From Sphingosinicella sp041916975 (GTDB lineage Bacteria; Pseudomonadota; Alphaproteobacteria; Sphingomonadales; Sphingomonadaceae), in NCBI RefSeq assembly GCF_041916975.1, contig NZ_JAYRYK010000001.1:2294001-2358000 (forward strand): a stretch of 64,000 nucleotides of DNA. Reading direction: 5' to 3'. A model generated the notes under the pieces. The model ran no database searches. It was not told where the DNA came from and worked only from the letters and a program-made list of their open reading frames with translations. A program made the translations under genes and the position numbers. Below, one piece after another: positions 17,691 to 24,741 of the stretch (the first letter of the stretch is position 1; the number at the start of each line of letters is the position of its first letter).

Positions 17691-19706
17691 CTAATTCCGT
17701 TCGAGAAGCGCGTTGTCGTAAGCGTCGATGCCGAGGCTCCAGCCTTCGGGCACCAGGATCGTCGTCTGGTTCGATTCCACGATCGCGGGCCCGGAAAGCG
17801 CGTGGTCGGGACCCATGCGCGCGCGGTCGTAAACCGGGGTTGCGATGCGCTCCGATCCGCCGAACCACACCTGCCGGTCGGCAAGGCGCGCGGCTGCGAG
17901 ATCCGCCGCCGCCGTCAGCCCCTGCCGCCATTCGAAATGCGGCACGCGCGCAGAGGCGCTGTAGGCGATGCTGGCAAGGCGTAGCGGACCTGCGGTTCCG
18001 AGCGCTTCGCGTGCGGCGACGAGCGCTGCGGCGGCGGCATCGGTGTCGGAGACCGCCACGGTTTTAGCGGCCACGAGCTTTTCGGGCTCACCGCCTGCAC
18101 CGGTCCAGAAGAGTTGCAGCCGCGCCTCGGCGTCCGCCGGTTCGAAGCCCTCACCGCGCATGTCGCGTGCCGCTTCTGTCGCCATCTCCGCAACGAGCGC
18201 ACCGGCGGAGAGCAGGTCGCTCGCGCTTTCCACGAGAATGTCCGCGCGGCGGTAATAGATGTGGCCCACGTCCATCAGCGATGAACCGAACGCCGAGGAG
18301 ACGGCGGAGAAGGGCGTGATGATCACGCGGCTGACGCCTGCATTCACCGCGATGTCCGCGGCATGGATCGCGCCCGCGCCGCCATAGGCGATGACGGGAA
18401 GACCGCTTGGGCGTCCGAGGCGTTCGGCGACCGCGCCGACAGCCTTGCCCATCGCGGCTTCCACATTGCGGCGGACGGCGAGCGCGGCGTCTTCGATGCT
18501 GAGACCGAGCGGCTGCGCGACGGCGGCGTCGATCGCGGCGCGCGCCTTCTCAAGATCAAGTGTCATGCCGCCGCCGAGGAAGCGCGCGGGATCGAGGATG
18601 CCGAGCACGAGGTTCGCGTCCGTCACCGTTGCCTTCGTGCCGCCGAGGCCGAAGCAGGCCGGGCCGGGGAGCGCGCCCGCCGATTGCGGCCCTACCTTCA
18701 GCACGCCGTCTTCGACCTCGGCGATCGATCCGCCGCCCGCGCCGAGCGCGTCGATTGCCATCATCGGCAGGTTGCAGGCGAAGCCTTCGACCTCGGGCTG
18801 CAGCGCGTAGCTCGCCTGTCCGCCCTCCACATAGGAGATGTCGAACGAGGTGCCGCCCATGTCGGTGGCGATCAGCGTTTCGGCGCCGTAGAGTGCGCCA
18901 ATGGCGCGCGCGCCGTAAAGACCGCCGGTGGGGCCGCTGTTGTAGGTGTTGATCGCGCGTGTCTTCGCAACACGGGCGACCGCGCCGTTGTTGTGGCCGA
19001 TGAAGAGCGTGCCGCGATAGCCGCGCAGGCGCAGTTCCTCACCCGCCTTGTAGAGCAGGCGCGCGAGCTTGCCGTGGATATAGGCGTTGAGCACGGCGGC
19101 GTTGATGCGCTCGCGCGTGCCCGGCCGCGCCGAAATGTCCGACGCGAGGAAGGTGGGCACCGAGCCGAGATAATCGCGCGGATACTCGGCCTTGATCACC
19201 GCGCGCACGCGGCGCTCGTTCGCGGGATTGAGATCGGAGTTCGCAAGTGCGACGACGATGCCGCGCGCGCCCCGATCGATCAGCGTCTGCGCCGCATCGA
19301 GGATCGCGGCGGCGTTCGGCGATGCCGTCACCGCGCCGTCCGCGCCAACGGTCTCGGCGATCCCGATCACCATGTCCGGCGCGACGAGCGGCGACTTGCC
19401 CTCTTCGTCATGCGTCGGCGCCAGCGCTTCCGAGCCCGCCGTGACGATGAGCCCGATCTTGGAGCCGTTGCGCTGGATGATCGTGTTCGTGCCGATCGTG
19501 TTCGAGAAGCGGATGATATCCGTCTCGCCGAGGAAATCTTCGATGCCGCGTTCGAATGCCTCCGCGCCTGCGCTGATGCAGTCGAGGAAGCAGGCGGTCA
19601 GGTCGTGCGGCGTCGTCGGCACTTTCACGGTGCGCACGTCGCCGTCCCGCACGATGAAGCCGTCGGTGAAGGTGCCGCCGGTGTCGATGTCGATGGTGAT
19701 GCCCAT
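17691..19706 (-). CDS. HyuA-like subunit of an ATP-dependent ketone carboxylase (ApcA-like, alpha)
   Basis: Hydantoinase A/oxoprolinase-family protein of 671 residues, first carboxylase gene in the operon. ATP-binding signatures are present: ITIDIDTGGTFTDGFIV at the N-terminus, ATDMGGTSFDISYVEGG near residue 280 and GGAGAIHAADIA near 440. It is about 40 residues shorter than the second HyuA-like subunit and clearly diverged from it, so the two are distinct subunits rather than a recent duplication. It is adjacent to the gamma gene, as apcA is to apcB. The TetR gene ends 43 bp upstream on the same strand. Confidence 0.82.
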   Translation of the reverse strand: MGITIDIDTGGTFTDGFIVRDGDVRTVKVPTTPHDLTACFLDCISAGAEAFERGIEDFLGETDIIRFSNTIGTNTIIQRNGSKIGLIVTAGSEALAPTHDEEGKSPLVAPDMVIGIAETVGADGAVTASPNAAAILDAAQTLIDRGARGIVVALANSDLNPANERRVRAVIKAEYPRDYLGSVPTFLASDISARPGTRERINAAVLNAYIHGKLARLLYKAGEELRLRGYRGTLFIGHNNGAVARVAKTRAINTYNSGPTGGLYGARAIGALYGAETLIATDMGGTSFDISYVEGGQASYALQPEVEGFACNLPMMAIDALGAGGGSIAEVEDGVLKVGPQSAGALPGPACFGLGGTKATVTDANLVLGILDPARFLGGGMTLDLEKARAAIDAAVAQPLGLSIEDAALAVRRNVEAAMGKAVGAVAERLGRPSGLPVIAYGGAGAIHAADIAVNAGVSRVIITPFSAVSSAFGSSLMDVGHIYYRRADILVESASDLLSAGALVAEMATEAARDMRGEGFEPADAEARLQLFWTGAGGEPEKLVAAKTVAVSDTDAAAAALVAAREALGTAGPLRLASIAYSASARVPHFEWRQGLTAAADLAAARLADRQVWFGGSERIATPVYDRARMGPDHALSGPAIVESNQTTILVPEGWSLGIDAYDNALLERN

Positions 19707-19749
19707 GAGGTTTTCGTTTTCCCTTGCGCCGGCCTGTCCGGCGATTTGC

Positions 19750-20367
19750 CTATTGTTCCGAACCGGTGCCGCGCAGGATGAAGGCGAGCACCTGATCGAC
19801 GGTCTGCTCGCGCTTCGCCTGGCCTGCGGAGGGTTTTGACCAGCGCAGGTACCAGTTGATGACGCCGAGCATGTTGAATGCGGTGATGCGGACGTCGCCG
19901 TCGGCGAGGAGGCCCACGGCGCGCAGGCCTTCGAGCTCAGCGACGTAGATGGTGAGGATTTCGCGCTGGATGCGCTTGTTGGCCTTGTTGCCGCTCGCGG
20001 ACAGGCGCTCCTCGTCGATGAAGAAGATGCGCGATTCCCGCCGGTATTGTTCCGAGACGTCGAGATGTTCGCGCACCAGCGCGGCGATCCGGGCGCGCGG
20101 TTCCGAAACGCCGTCGATCGCGCCGCGCAGGCGAGCAGGAAGCGCCTTCACCGAGCGTTCGAGGATGGCGAGCCAGAGCGCCTCCTTGTTCTCGAAATAG
20201 TGGTAGACGTTCGAAACGCTGCGCCCCACCGCATCGGCGATGTCGCGGATCGAGGTGCCCGCGAAGCCGTTGCGGGCGAACAGCTCCACCGCGACCTCCA
20301 CGAGTTCCTCGCGGCCTCGCGCCTCACGGGCGGCAGGCGAATTCTTCAGGCTGACGACGCGCGCCAT
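19750..20367 (-). CDS. TetR-family regulator of the ketone carboxylase operon
   Basis: Repressor-type protein of 205 residues. The N-terminal helix-turn-helix is typical: AVELFARNGFAGTSIRDIAD then VGRSVSNVYHYFENKEALW. The C-terminal ligand domain is not assignable. The start at 20367 (MARVVSL) was chosen because GGGAGA lies 5 bp upstream; the longer open frame would add an unlikely leader. It is the first gene before the carboxylase genes and is divergent from the hydrolase. Palindromes between them are good operator candidates, so it probably controls both directions in response to a ketone or CoA intermediate. Confidence 0.85.
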   Translation of the reverse strand: MARVVSLKNSPAAREARGREELVEVAVELFARNGFAGTSIRDIADAVGRSVSNVYHYFENKEALWLAILERSVKALPARLRGAIDGVSEPRARIAALVREHLDVSEQYRRESRIFFIDEERLSASGNKANKRIQREILTIYVAELEGLRAVGLLADGDVRITAFNMLGVINWYLRWSKPSAGQAKREQTVDQVLAFILRGTGSEQ

Positions 20368-20440
20368 ACACTCTCCCAAGGTTCCAGTCCGCCGAGTCGC
20401 GGATCTTGTCTGTTCTATCACGGCTTCGAATCAACCCGTC

Positions 20441-20475
20441 TAGAACGATCGTTCTATAATTGGATGATCGGTCGA
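20441..20475. promoter_or_regulatory. Promoter/operator of the leftward TetR-carboxylase operon
   Basis: The 16-bp perfect palindrome TAGAACGATCGTTCTA occupies 20441-20456, and GATCGGTCGA (reverse complement TCGACCGATC) occupies 20466-20475. On the minus strand a TTGACA (20486-20481) lies 19 bp before AATTAT (20461-20456), so both sites overlap a plausible promoter. This is the arrangement expected for autorepression by the TetR protein encoded just downstream. Confidence 0.6.
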
Positions 20476-20592
20476 AGATTTGTCAAGAGAGGAGTTCGTG
20501 AGCAGCGAATTTAGATTATCTATCTGTTTTTTATGAATAAAAAATTCAGTTGAGCAAGAAGGTGCATGGCGGCATATACTGGGTTGCGAAAA

Positions 20593-20618
20593 GATCGACC
20601 GATCGGTCTATTTATAAT
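20593..20618 (+). promoter_or_regulatory. Operator and -10 element in front of the hydrolase-SDR genes
   Basis: A perfect 12-bp palindrome GACCGATCGGTC (20597-20608), inside AGATCGACCGATCGGTCTA, is followed by TATAAT at 20613-20618, 23 bp before the ATG at 20642. The palindrome occupies the -35/-10 spacer, a classic site for repression. It shares TCGACCGATC with sites at 4294-4303 and 20466-20475. Confidence 0.6.
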
Positions 20619-20641
20619 CCTGGTCTTGAGGGGGAGTTGAC

Positions 20642-21511
20642 ATGGACGGCGCCTATTCGCGGCTGATCCCCATTGGTGCCGAGCGTATGCACGTCCGCAT
20701 CTGGGATGCGGACGGTCCCACGGTGATGATCGCACACGGTGTCACCGGCACCAGCGCCGATCATACGCCGCTTGCGCGCAACCTTCGGGCGCGCGGCTTC
20801 CGCGTGATCGCACCCGATGCGCCGGGCTGCGGTCGATCCGATCCGTCACCCGATCCGGAAAACGGCTACGGCCTCGGCACGATGGCGGTCACCGTGCGCA
20901 GCTTCCTCGATGCTGTCGCTGACGGCCCCGTGCACTGGGTGGGCGCTTCCAAGGGCGGTGCGCTCGGTATCCGCATCGCGGGGGAAACGCCGGAGCGCAT
21001 CGCGAGCCTCGTGCTCTACGATGTCGGCACCACGCTTCCCGATGCGATGCGCGGCGTGCTCGGCGAGCGCCTGGGTGGCCCGCCGCGCTTTCCGAACATG
21101 GGCGCATTCCGCGAACACGTTGGGCGCTTTTTCGAGCGGGCGGGGGCCGCGCTCTCCGCCGACCGGCTCGACGAGATCACCATCGGCTGGTCGCGCCGTC
21201 TCGACGACGGCGGCGTCGGCTATCACTACGATCCGGCGCTTTCCAATCAGTTCCGCAACAACCCGGAAGACTTCGCGCTCTGGCCGTGGTGGGACCGCGT
21301 CGCCTGCCCGGCGCTCATCATGCGTGGCGAGCGTTCCAACGTGCTGAGCGAAGCCGAACTTGCCAAGATGGCCGCGCGCAACCCGCGCGCCGCCGCGCAC
21401 ACGGTGCCGGGCGCCGTGCACGTCGACATGCTCGACAGCGCCGAGATGCAGAACACGATCATTGATTTCATCACGGCCCAAGGGCTGTCCGGGGAGGGAG
21501 TCGCAGCATGA
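20642..21511 (+). CDS. Alpha/beta-hydrolase
   Basis: Soluble alpha/beta-hydrolase of 289 residues. The oxyanion loop AHGVTGTSADH near residue 31, the nucleophile elbow WVGASKGGALG with Ser103, and His259 in GAVHVDM are visible. At the position where such hydrolases usually carry the catalytic Asp (RGERSD-type motif), this one reads RGERSNVLS with Asn232, so the acid is missing or supplied elsewhere. A GAGGGGGAG ribosome binding site precedes the ATG. The gene overlaps the SDR gene by ATGA and is divergent from the TetR-carboxylase operon. It may release a secondary alcohol from an ester or hydrolyse a pathway intermediate; substrate unknown. Confidence 0.8.
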   Translation: MDGAYSRLIPIGAERMHVRIWDADGPTVMIAHGVTGTSADHTPLARNLRARGFRVIAPDAPGCGRSDPSPDPENGYGLGTMAVTVRSFLDAVADGPVHWVGASKGGALGIRIAGETPERIASLVLYDVGTTLPDAMRGVLGERLGGPPRFPNMGAFREHVGRFFERAGAALSADRLDEITIGWSRRLDDGGVGYHYDPALSNQFRNNPEDFALWPWWDRVACPALIMRGERSNVLSEAELAKMAARNPRAAAHTVPGAVHVDMLDSAEMQNTIIDFITAQGLSGEGVAA

Positions 21512-22284
21512 CAGGACGGGTTCAGGACAAGGTCGCGGTCATCACCGGCGCCGCGGGAGGCCTCGGCCTCGCGATGGCGGAGGCGCTCGGGCGCGAAGGC
21601 GCGGTCGTCGTCATCACGGATATCGACGCAGCGCGCGGCGAAGCCTCGGCGGCGGACCTTGGCGGCAAGGGCATCCGCGCCCGCTTCGTGCGCCACGACG
21701 CGACGACGCCCGAGGAATGGGAGCGTCTGACGGCAGACGTGCTCGCGAACGAAGGCCGCATCGACGTCCTCGTCAACAACGCCGGCGGCGGGCTCGACAT
21801 GGACATCGAGAGCATGGATTTCGCGCACTACAAGCGCATGATCGCGCTCAATCTCGATACCGCGTTCTTGGGGTGCAAATACGGCATCGCCGCGATGAAG
21901 GGCCGGGGCGGATCGATCATCAACATCTCGTCGGTCGGCGGCCTCATCGGCACGGCGGCGCTGCCTGCCTATTCGGCAGGCAAGGGCGGCGTGCGGCTGC
22001 TCACCAAGTGCGTCGCGGCGCACTGCGGCCAGCGCGGCTACGGCATCCGGGTGAACAGCGTCCACCCCGGCCTCATCCGCACGGCGGCGGGCGTCGAGGT
22101 GACGCGCATGGCGACGGGCCTCGACGAGGAGGGCGCAATTGCCGCCTTCGCCTCGCTGCACCCGATCGGCCGCGTCGGCCAACCGCACGAGATCGCGAAC
22201 GGTGTCGTCTTCCTCGCCTCCGACGAATCGAGTTTCATGACCGGCTCGGAACTCGTCATCGACGGCGGTTACACGGCCGTCTAG
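21508..22284 (+). CDS. Short-chain dehydrogenase/reductase
   Basis: NAD(P)-dependent SDR of 258 residues. The Rossmann motif TGAAGGLG, the NNAG motif, the catalytic Ser in NISSVGG and the YSAGK active site are all present, as is the C-terminal TGSELVIDGGY typical of classical SDRs. An Asp after the second strand (VVVITDID) favours NAD over NADP. It is translationally coupled to the hydrolase. Given the ketone carboxylase across the promoter, it could oxidise a secondary alcohol to the ketone, as the SDR 1-phenylethanol dehydrogenase does in Aromatoleum; this is inference. Its stop codon overlaps that of recQ. Confidence 0.87.
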   Translation: MTGRVQDKVAVITGAAGGLGLAMAEALGREGAVVVITDIDAARGEASAADLGGKGIRARFVRHDATTPEEWERLTADVLANEGRIDVLVNNAGGGLDMDIESMDFAHYKRMIALNLDTAFLGCKYGIAAMKGRGGSIINISSVGGLIGTAALPAYSAGKGGVRLLTKCVAAHCGQRGYGIRVNSVHPGLIRTAAGVEVTRMATGLDEEGAIAAFASLHPIGRVGQPHEIANGVVFLASDESSFMTGSELVIDGGYTAV

Positions 22285-24053
22285 CCGCCGAACGCCCTGA
22301 TCGTTTCGATGAAGCGGTCGCCGTAGGCGTCGAGCTTGCGCGCGCCGACGCCGGAAATCTCGGAAAGGCCATCGCGCGAGGTGGGCCGTGCCGCCGCCAT
22401 CTCGCGCAGCGTGCTGTCGTGGAAGATCACGTAGGGCGGCACGCCCGCCTCCTGTGCGAGCGCGCGGCGGCAGGCACGTAGTGCCTCAAACATCGGATCG
22501 TCGACCGGGTTCTCGCCCTGTGCCTTCTGTCCGCGTCGCGCGCGCTCGCGGCGCGGCGGCAGCACCAGTGTCACGCTTTCCTCGCCGCGCAGGATCGCCC
22601 GCGCGCCGGGGCCGAGCGCGAGCCCGCCATGCTCGGTGGGCGTCACCGCCTCGTGCACCAGCAGAGCACGCGATACCGGCTTGAGCAGAGGCGCTTCTTC
22701 GGCGGAGACGATGCCGAAAACGGTCAGGCTGTCGTGGCCCCGTGTGCGGACCTTTTCGCTCGCCTTGCCTGTCAGCACCTCTTCCAGATGCCCGATGCCG
22801 TAGCTTTGACCGGTGCGATAGACGGCGGAGAGGAACTTGCGCGCCGTCTCCGTGGCGTCGATGCTTGCGGGCGGATTGAGGCAGTTGTCGCAGTTGCCGC
22901 ACGTCGGCGGCGGGCTTTCGCCGAAATGCCGTAGTAGCACGGCGCGGCGGCAGCCACCGGTCTCGACAAGCGCGCCGAGCGCCGAGATGCGCGCGCGCTC
23001 ACCCGCCTGCCGCGCTTCTTCCACCTCGGACACACGCATTCGCGCGCGCGCGAAATCCTCCGCGCCCCAGAACAGATGCGCCTCGGCGGGCTCGCCGTCG
23101 CGGCCCGCGCGGCCGCTTTCCTGATAATAGCCCTCGATCGATTTCGGCAGGCCCGCGTGCGCCACGAAGCGCACGTCGGGCTTGTCGATGCCCATGCCGA
23201 ACGCCACCGTCGCCACCATCACCATGTCCTCGCTGGCGATGAACGCGGACTGGTTCGCCGCGCGCACATCGGCAGGTAGCCCCGCGTGATAGGGCAGCAC
23301 GCGCCGCCCGCCGCGCGTCAGCGTCTCGGCAAGGCTTTCCGTCGCCGCGCGCGTCTGCGCGTAGACGATGCCGGGGCCGGGGTTTGCGGCGAGGAGGTCG
23401 CTTAGCTGCCGCGTCAGTCCGTTTCGCGGATGCACGGTGTAGCGGATGTTCGGCCGGTCGAACCCCGCAACGATCATGCCCTCTTCGGGAATGCCGAGCG
23501 CCGCGAGTACGTCGATCCGCGTGTGGGCGTCGGCTGTGGCGGTCAGCGCGAGGCGCGGCACGTGCGCGAAGTCGTCGAGCAGCGGGCGCAGCAGGCGGTA
23601 ATCGGGCCGGAAATCGTGCCCCCATTCCGAAACGCAGTGCGCTTCATCGATCGCGAACATCGAAATGCGCGCATCGTCGAGAAGCTGGCGGAAGCCGTCG
23701 CCGCTCGCGCGCTCGGGCGCGACATACAGCAGGTCGAGTTCGCCGGCGCACAGCCGTCGCTGCGTCTCCCAGCGGTCGGTATCCACCGACGTGAGGCTCG
23801 CCGCGCGGATGCCCACGGCCTCGGCCGCGCGAAGCTGGTCGTGCATCAGTGCGATCAGCGGCGAGATGACGACGCAGCAGCCCTCCATCGCAACGGCGGG
23901 AAGCTGGTAGCAGAGCGACTTGCCCGCGCCCGTCGGCATGATGGCCAGCGTGTGCTGCCCGGCGAGTACGCGCGAGACGACGGTTTCCTGCACGCCCCGG
24001 AAGGCGGGAAAGCCGAAAACCTCGTGAAGAATGGCGGCGGGATCGCGTCGCAT
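22281..24053 (-). CDS. recQ: ATP-dependent DNA helicase RecQ
   Basis: 3'-5' DNA helicase of 590 residues for recombination and fork repair. Walker A (MPTGAGKSLCYQLPA), the DEAH-type motif with RecQ aromatic loop (IDEAHCVSEWGHDFRPDY), motif VI (QESGRAGRDGEP), the zinc-binding cysteines (CRRAVLL...CGNCDNC) and a C-terminal HRDC domain (from about residue 510) are all present. The start at 24053 was chosen to match the family N-terminus (MRRDPAAILHEVFGFPAFRG). Housekeeping gene; convergent overlap of stop codons with the SDR. Confidence 0.95.
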   Translation of the reverse strand: MRRDPAAILHEVFGFPAFRGVQETVVSRVLAGQHTLAIMPTGAGKSLCYQLPAVAMEGCCVVISPLIALMHDQLRAAEAVGIRAASLTSVDTDRWETQRRLCAGELDLLYVAPERASGDGFRQLLDDARISMFAIDEAHCVSEWGHDFRPDYRLLRPLLDDFAHVPRLALTATADAHTRIDVLAALGIPEEGMIVAGFDRPNIRYTVHPRNGLTRQLSDLLAANPGPGIVYAQTRAATESLAETLTRGGRRVLPYHAGLPADVRAANQSAFIASEDMVMVATVAFGMGIDKPDVRFVAHAGLPKSIEGYYQESGRAGRDGEPAEAHLFWGAEDFARARMRVSEVEEARQAGERARISALGALVETGGCRRAVLLRHFGESPPPTCGNCDNCLNPPASIDATETARKFLSAVYRTGQSYGIGHLEEVLTGKASEKVRTRGHDSLTVFGIVSAEEAPLLKPVSRALLVHEAVTPTEHGGLALGPGARAILRGEESVTLVLPPRRERARRGQKAQGENPVDDPMFEALRACRRALAQEAGVPPYVIFHDSTLREMAAARPTSRDGLSEISGVGARKLDAYGDRFIETIRAFGG

Positions 24054-24104
24054 GGCAGTGCGTGTAGGGAAGCAGCGTAGACCGTGCAAAGCCGAAACGC
24101 TGCG

Positions 24105-24737
24105 TCAGCGAAAATGAAACGTCAGCGTGAAGCGCAGCGCGTCGTCGGGCAGCGTTTCGGGCGGCGTCGGCACGGGCGCCGAAAACCGCACGGTGCGCAG
24201 CGCCAACCGGTCGAGCGGCGCGCTGCCGCTCGATCGCGCGAGCGCGATGTCGGAAAGCGTGCCGTCCCGCGCCACGCGGAACGCCACCACCGCCTCGCCG
24301 TCCAGCCGTAGCCCCTGGGGCCGCCGCGCGGCAATCCACACCCACAGCCGCCGCGCATATTCGTCGCGAATGGCATCGGCGTTCGAAGGCGGCGGCGTCT
24401 CTGGTCTTGGTGGCGGCGTGATGGCCTGAACGTCGGGCGGGGCAGGGGCGGAGACTGCGGGCAGCGAAATCGACACGATCTCCGGCGCGGCGGACGGCGA
24501 TGCGGCGCTGCGCTGGAGTGGTGCCGCTCGTACCGGCGGGGGCACCGCAACCGTCTCCGCCGGTTCCGCAACCGGCGGCAACAGCGTGATCGCCGCCGTG
24601 TGCAACACAGGTGCGGGCGGCGCCTCCGTCTGCCCGCCGATCACGAACGCGGCAACACCAAGGTGCAGGCCGGCGGACACGAGGATCGCTGTGGTCCTCG
24701 CGCCGCCGGTCAGCCTGCCGGGGCCGCGCCCGCGCAT
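24105..24737 (-). CDS. TonB-family energy transducer
   Basis: Inner-membrane anchored periplasmic protein of 210 residues. One N-terminal membrane segment (about residues 16-34) is followed by a proline-rich spacer and a C-terminal TonB domain with the family pattern (GEAVVAFRVARDGTLSDIAL, SSGSAPLDRLALRTV). It transmits proton-motive force to outer-membrane receptors. It starts 4 bp after the stop of a copper-type receptor, so it is probably a dedicated transducer for that receptor rather than the general TonB. Confidence 0.85.
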   Translation of the reverse strand: MRGRGPGRLTGGARTTAILVSAGLHLGVAAFVIGGQTEAPPAPVLHTAAITLLPPVAEPAETVAVPPPVRAAPLQRSAASPSAAPEIVSISLPAVSAPAPPDVQAITPPPRPETPPPSNADAIRDEYARRLWVWIAARRPQGLRLDGEAVVAFRVARDGTLSDIALARSSGSAPLDRLALRTVRFSAPVPTPPETLPDDALRFTLTFHFR

Positions 24738-24741
24738 GGAT

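Noticed and set aside
24054..24104. Upstream extension of recQ to an earlier start
   Set aside because: The extra residues do not match the RecQ N-terminus, while the ATG at 24053 does.
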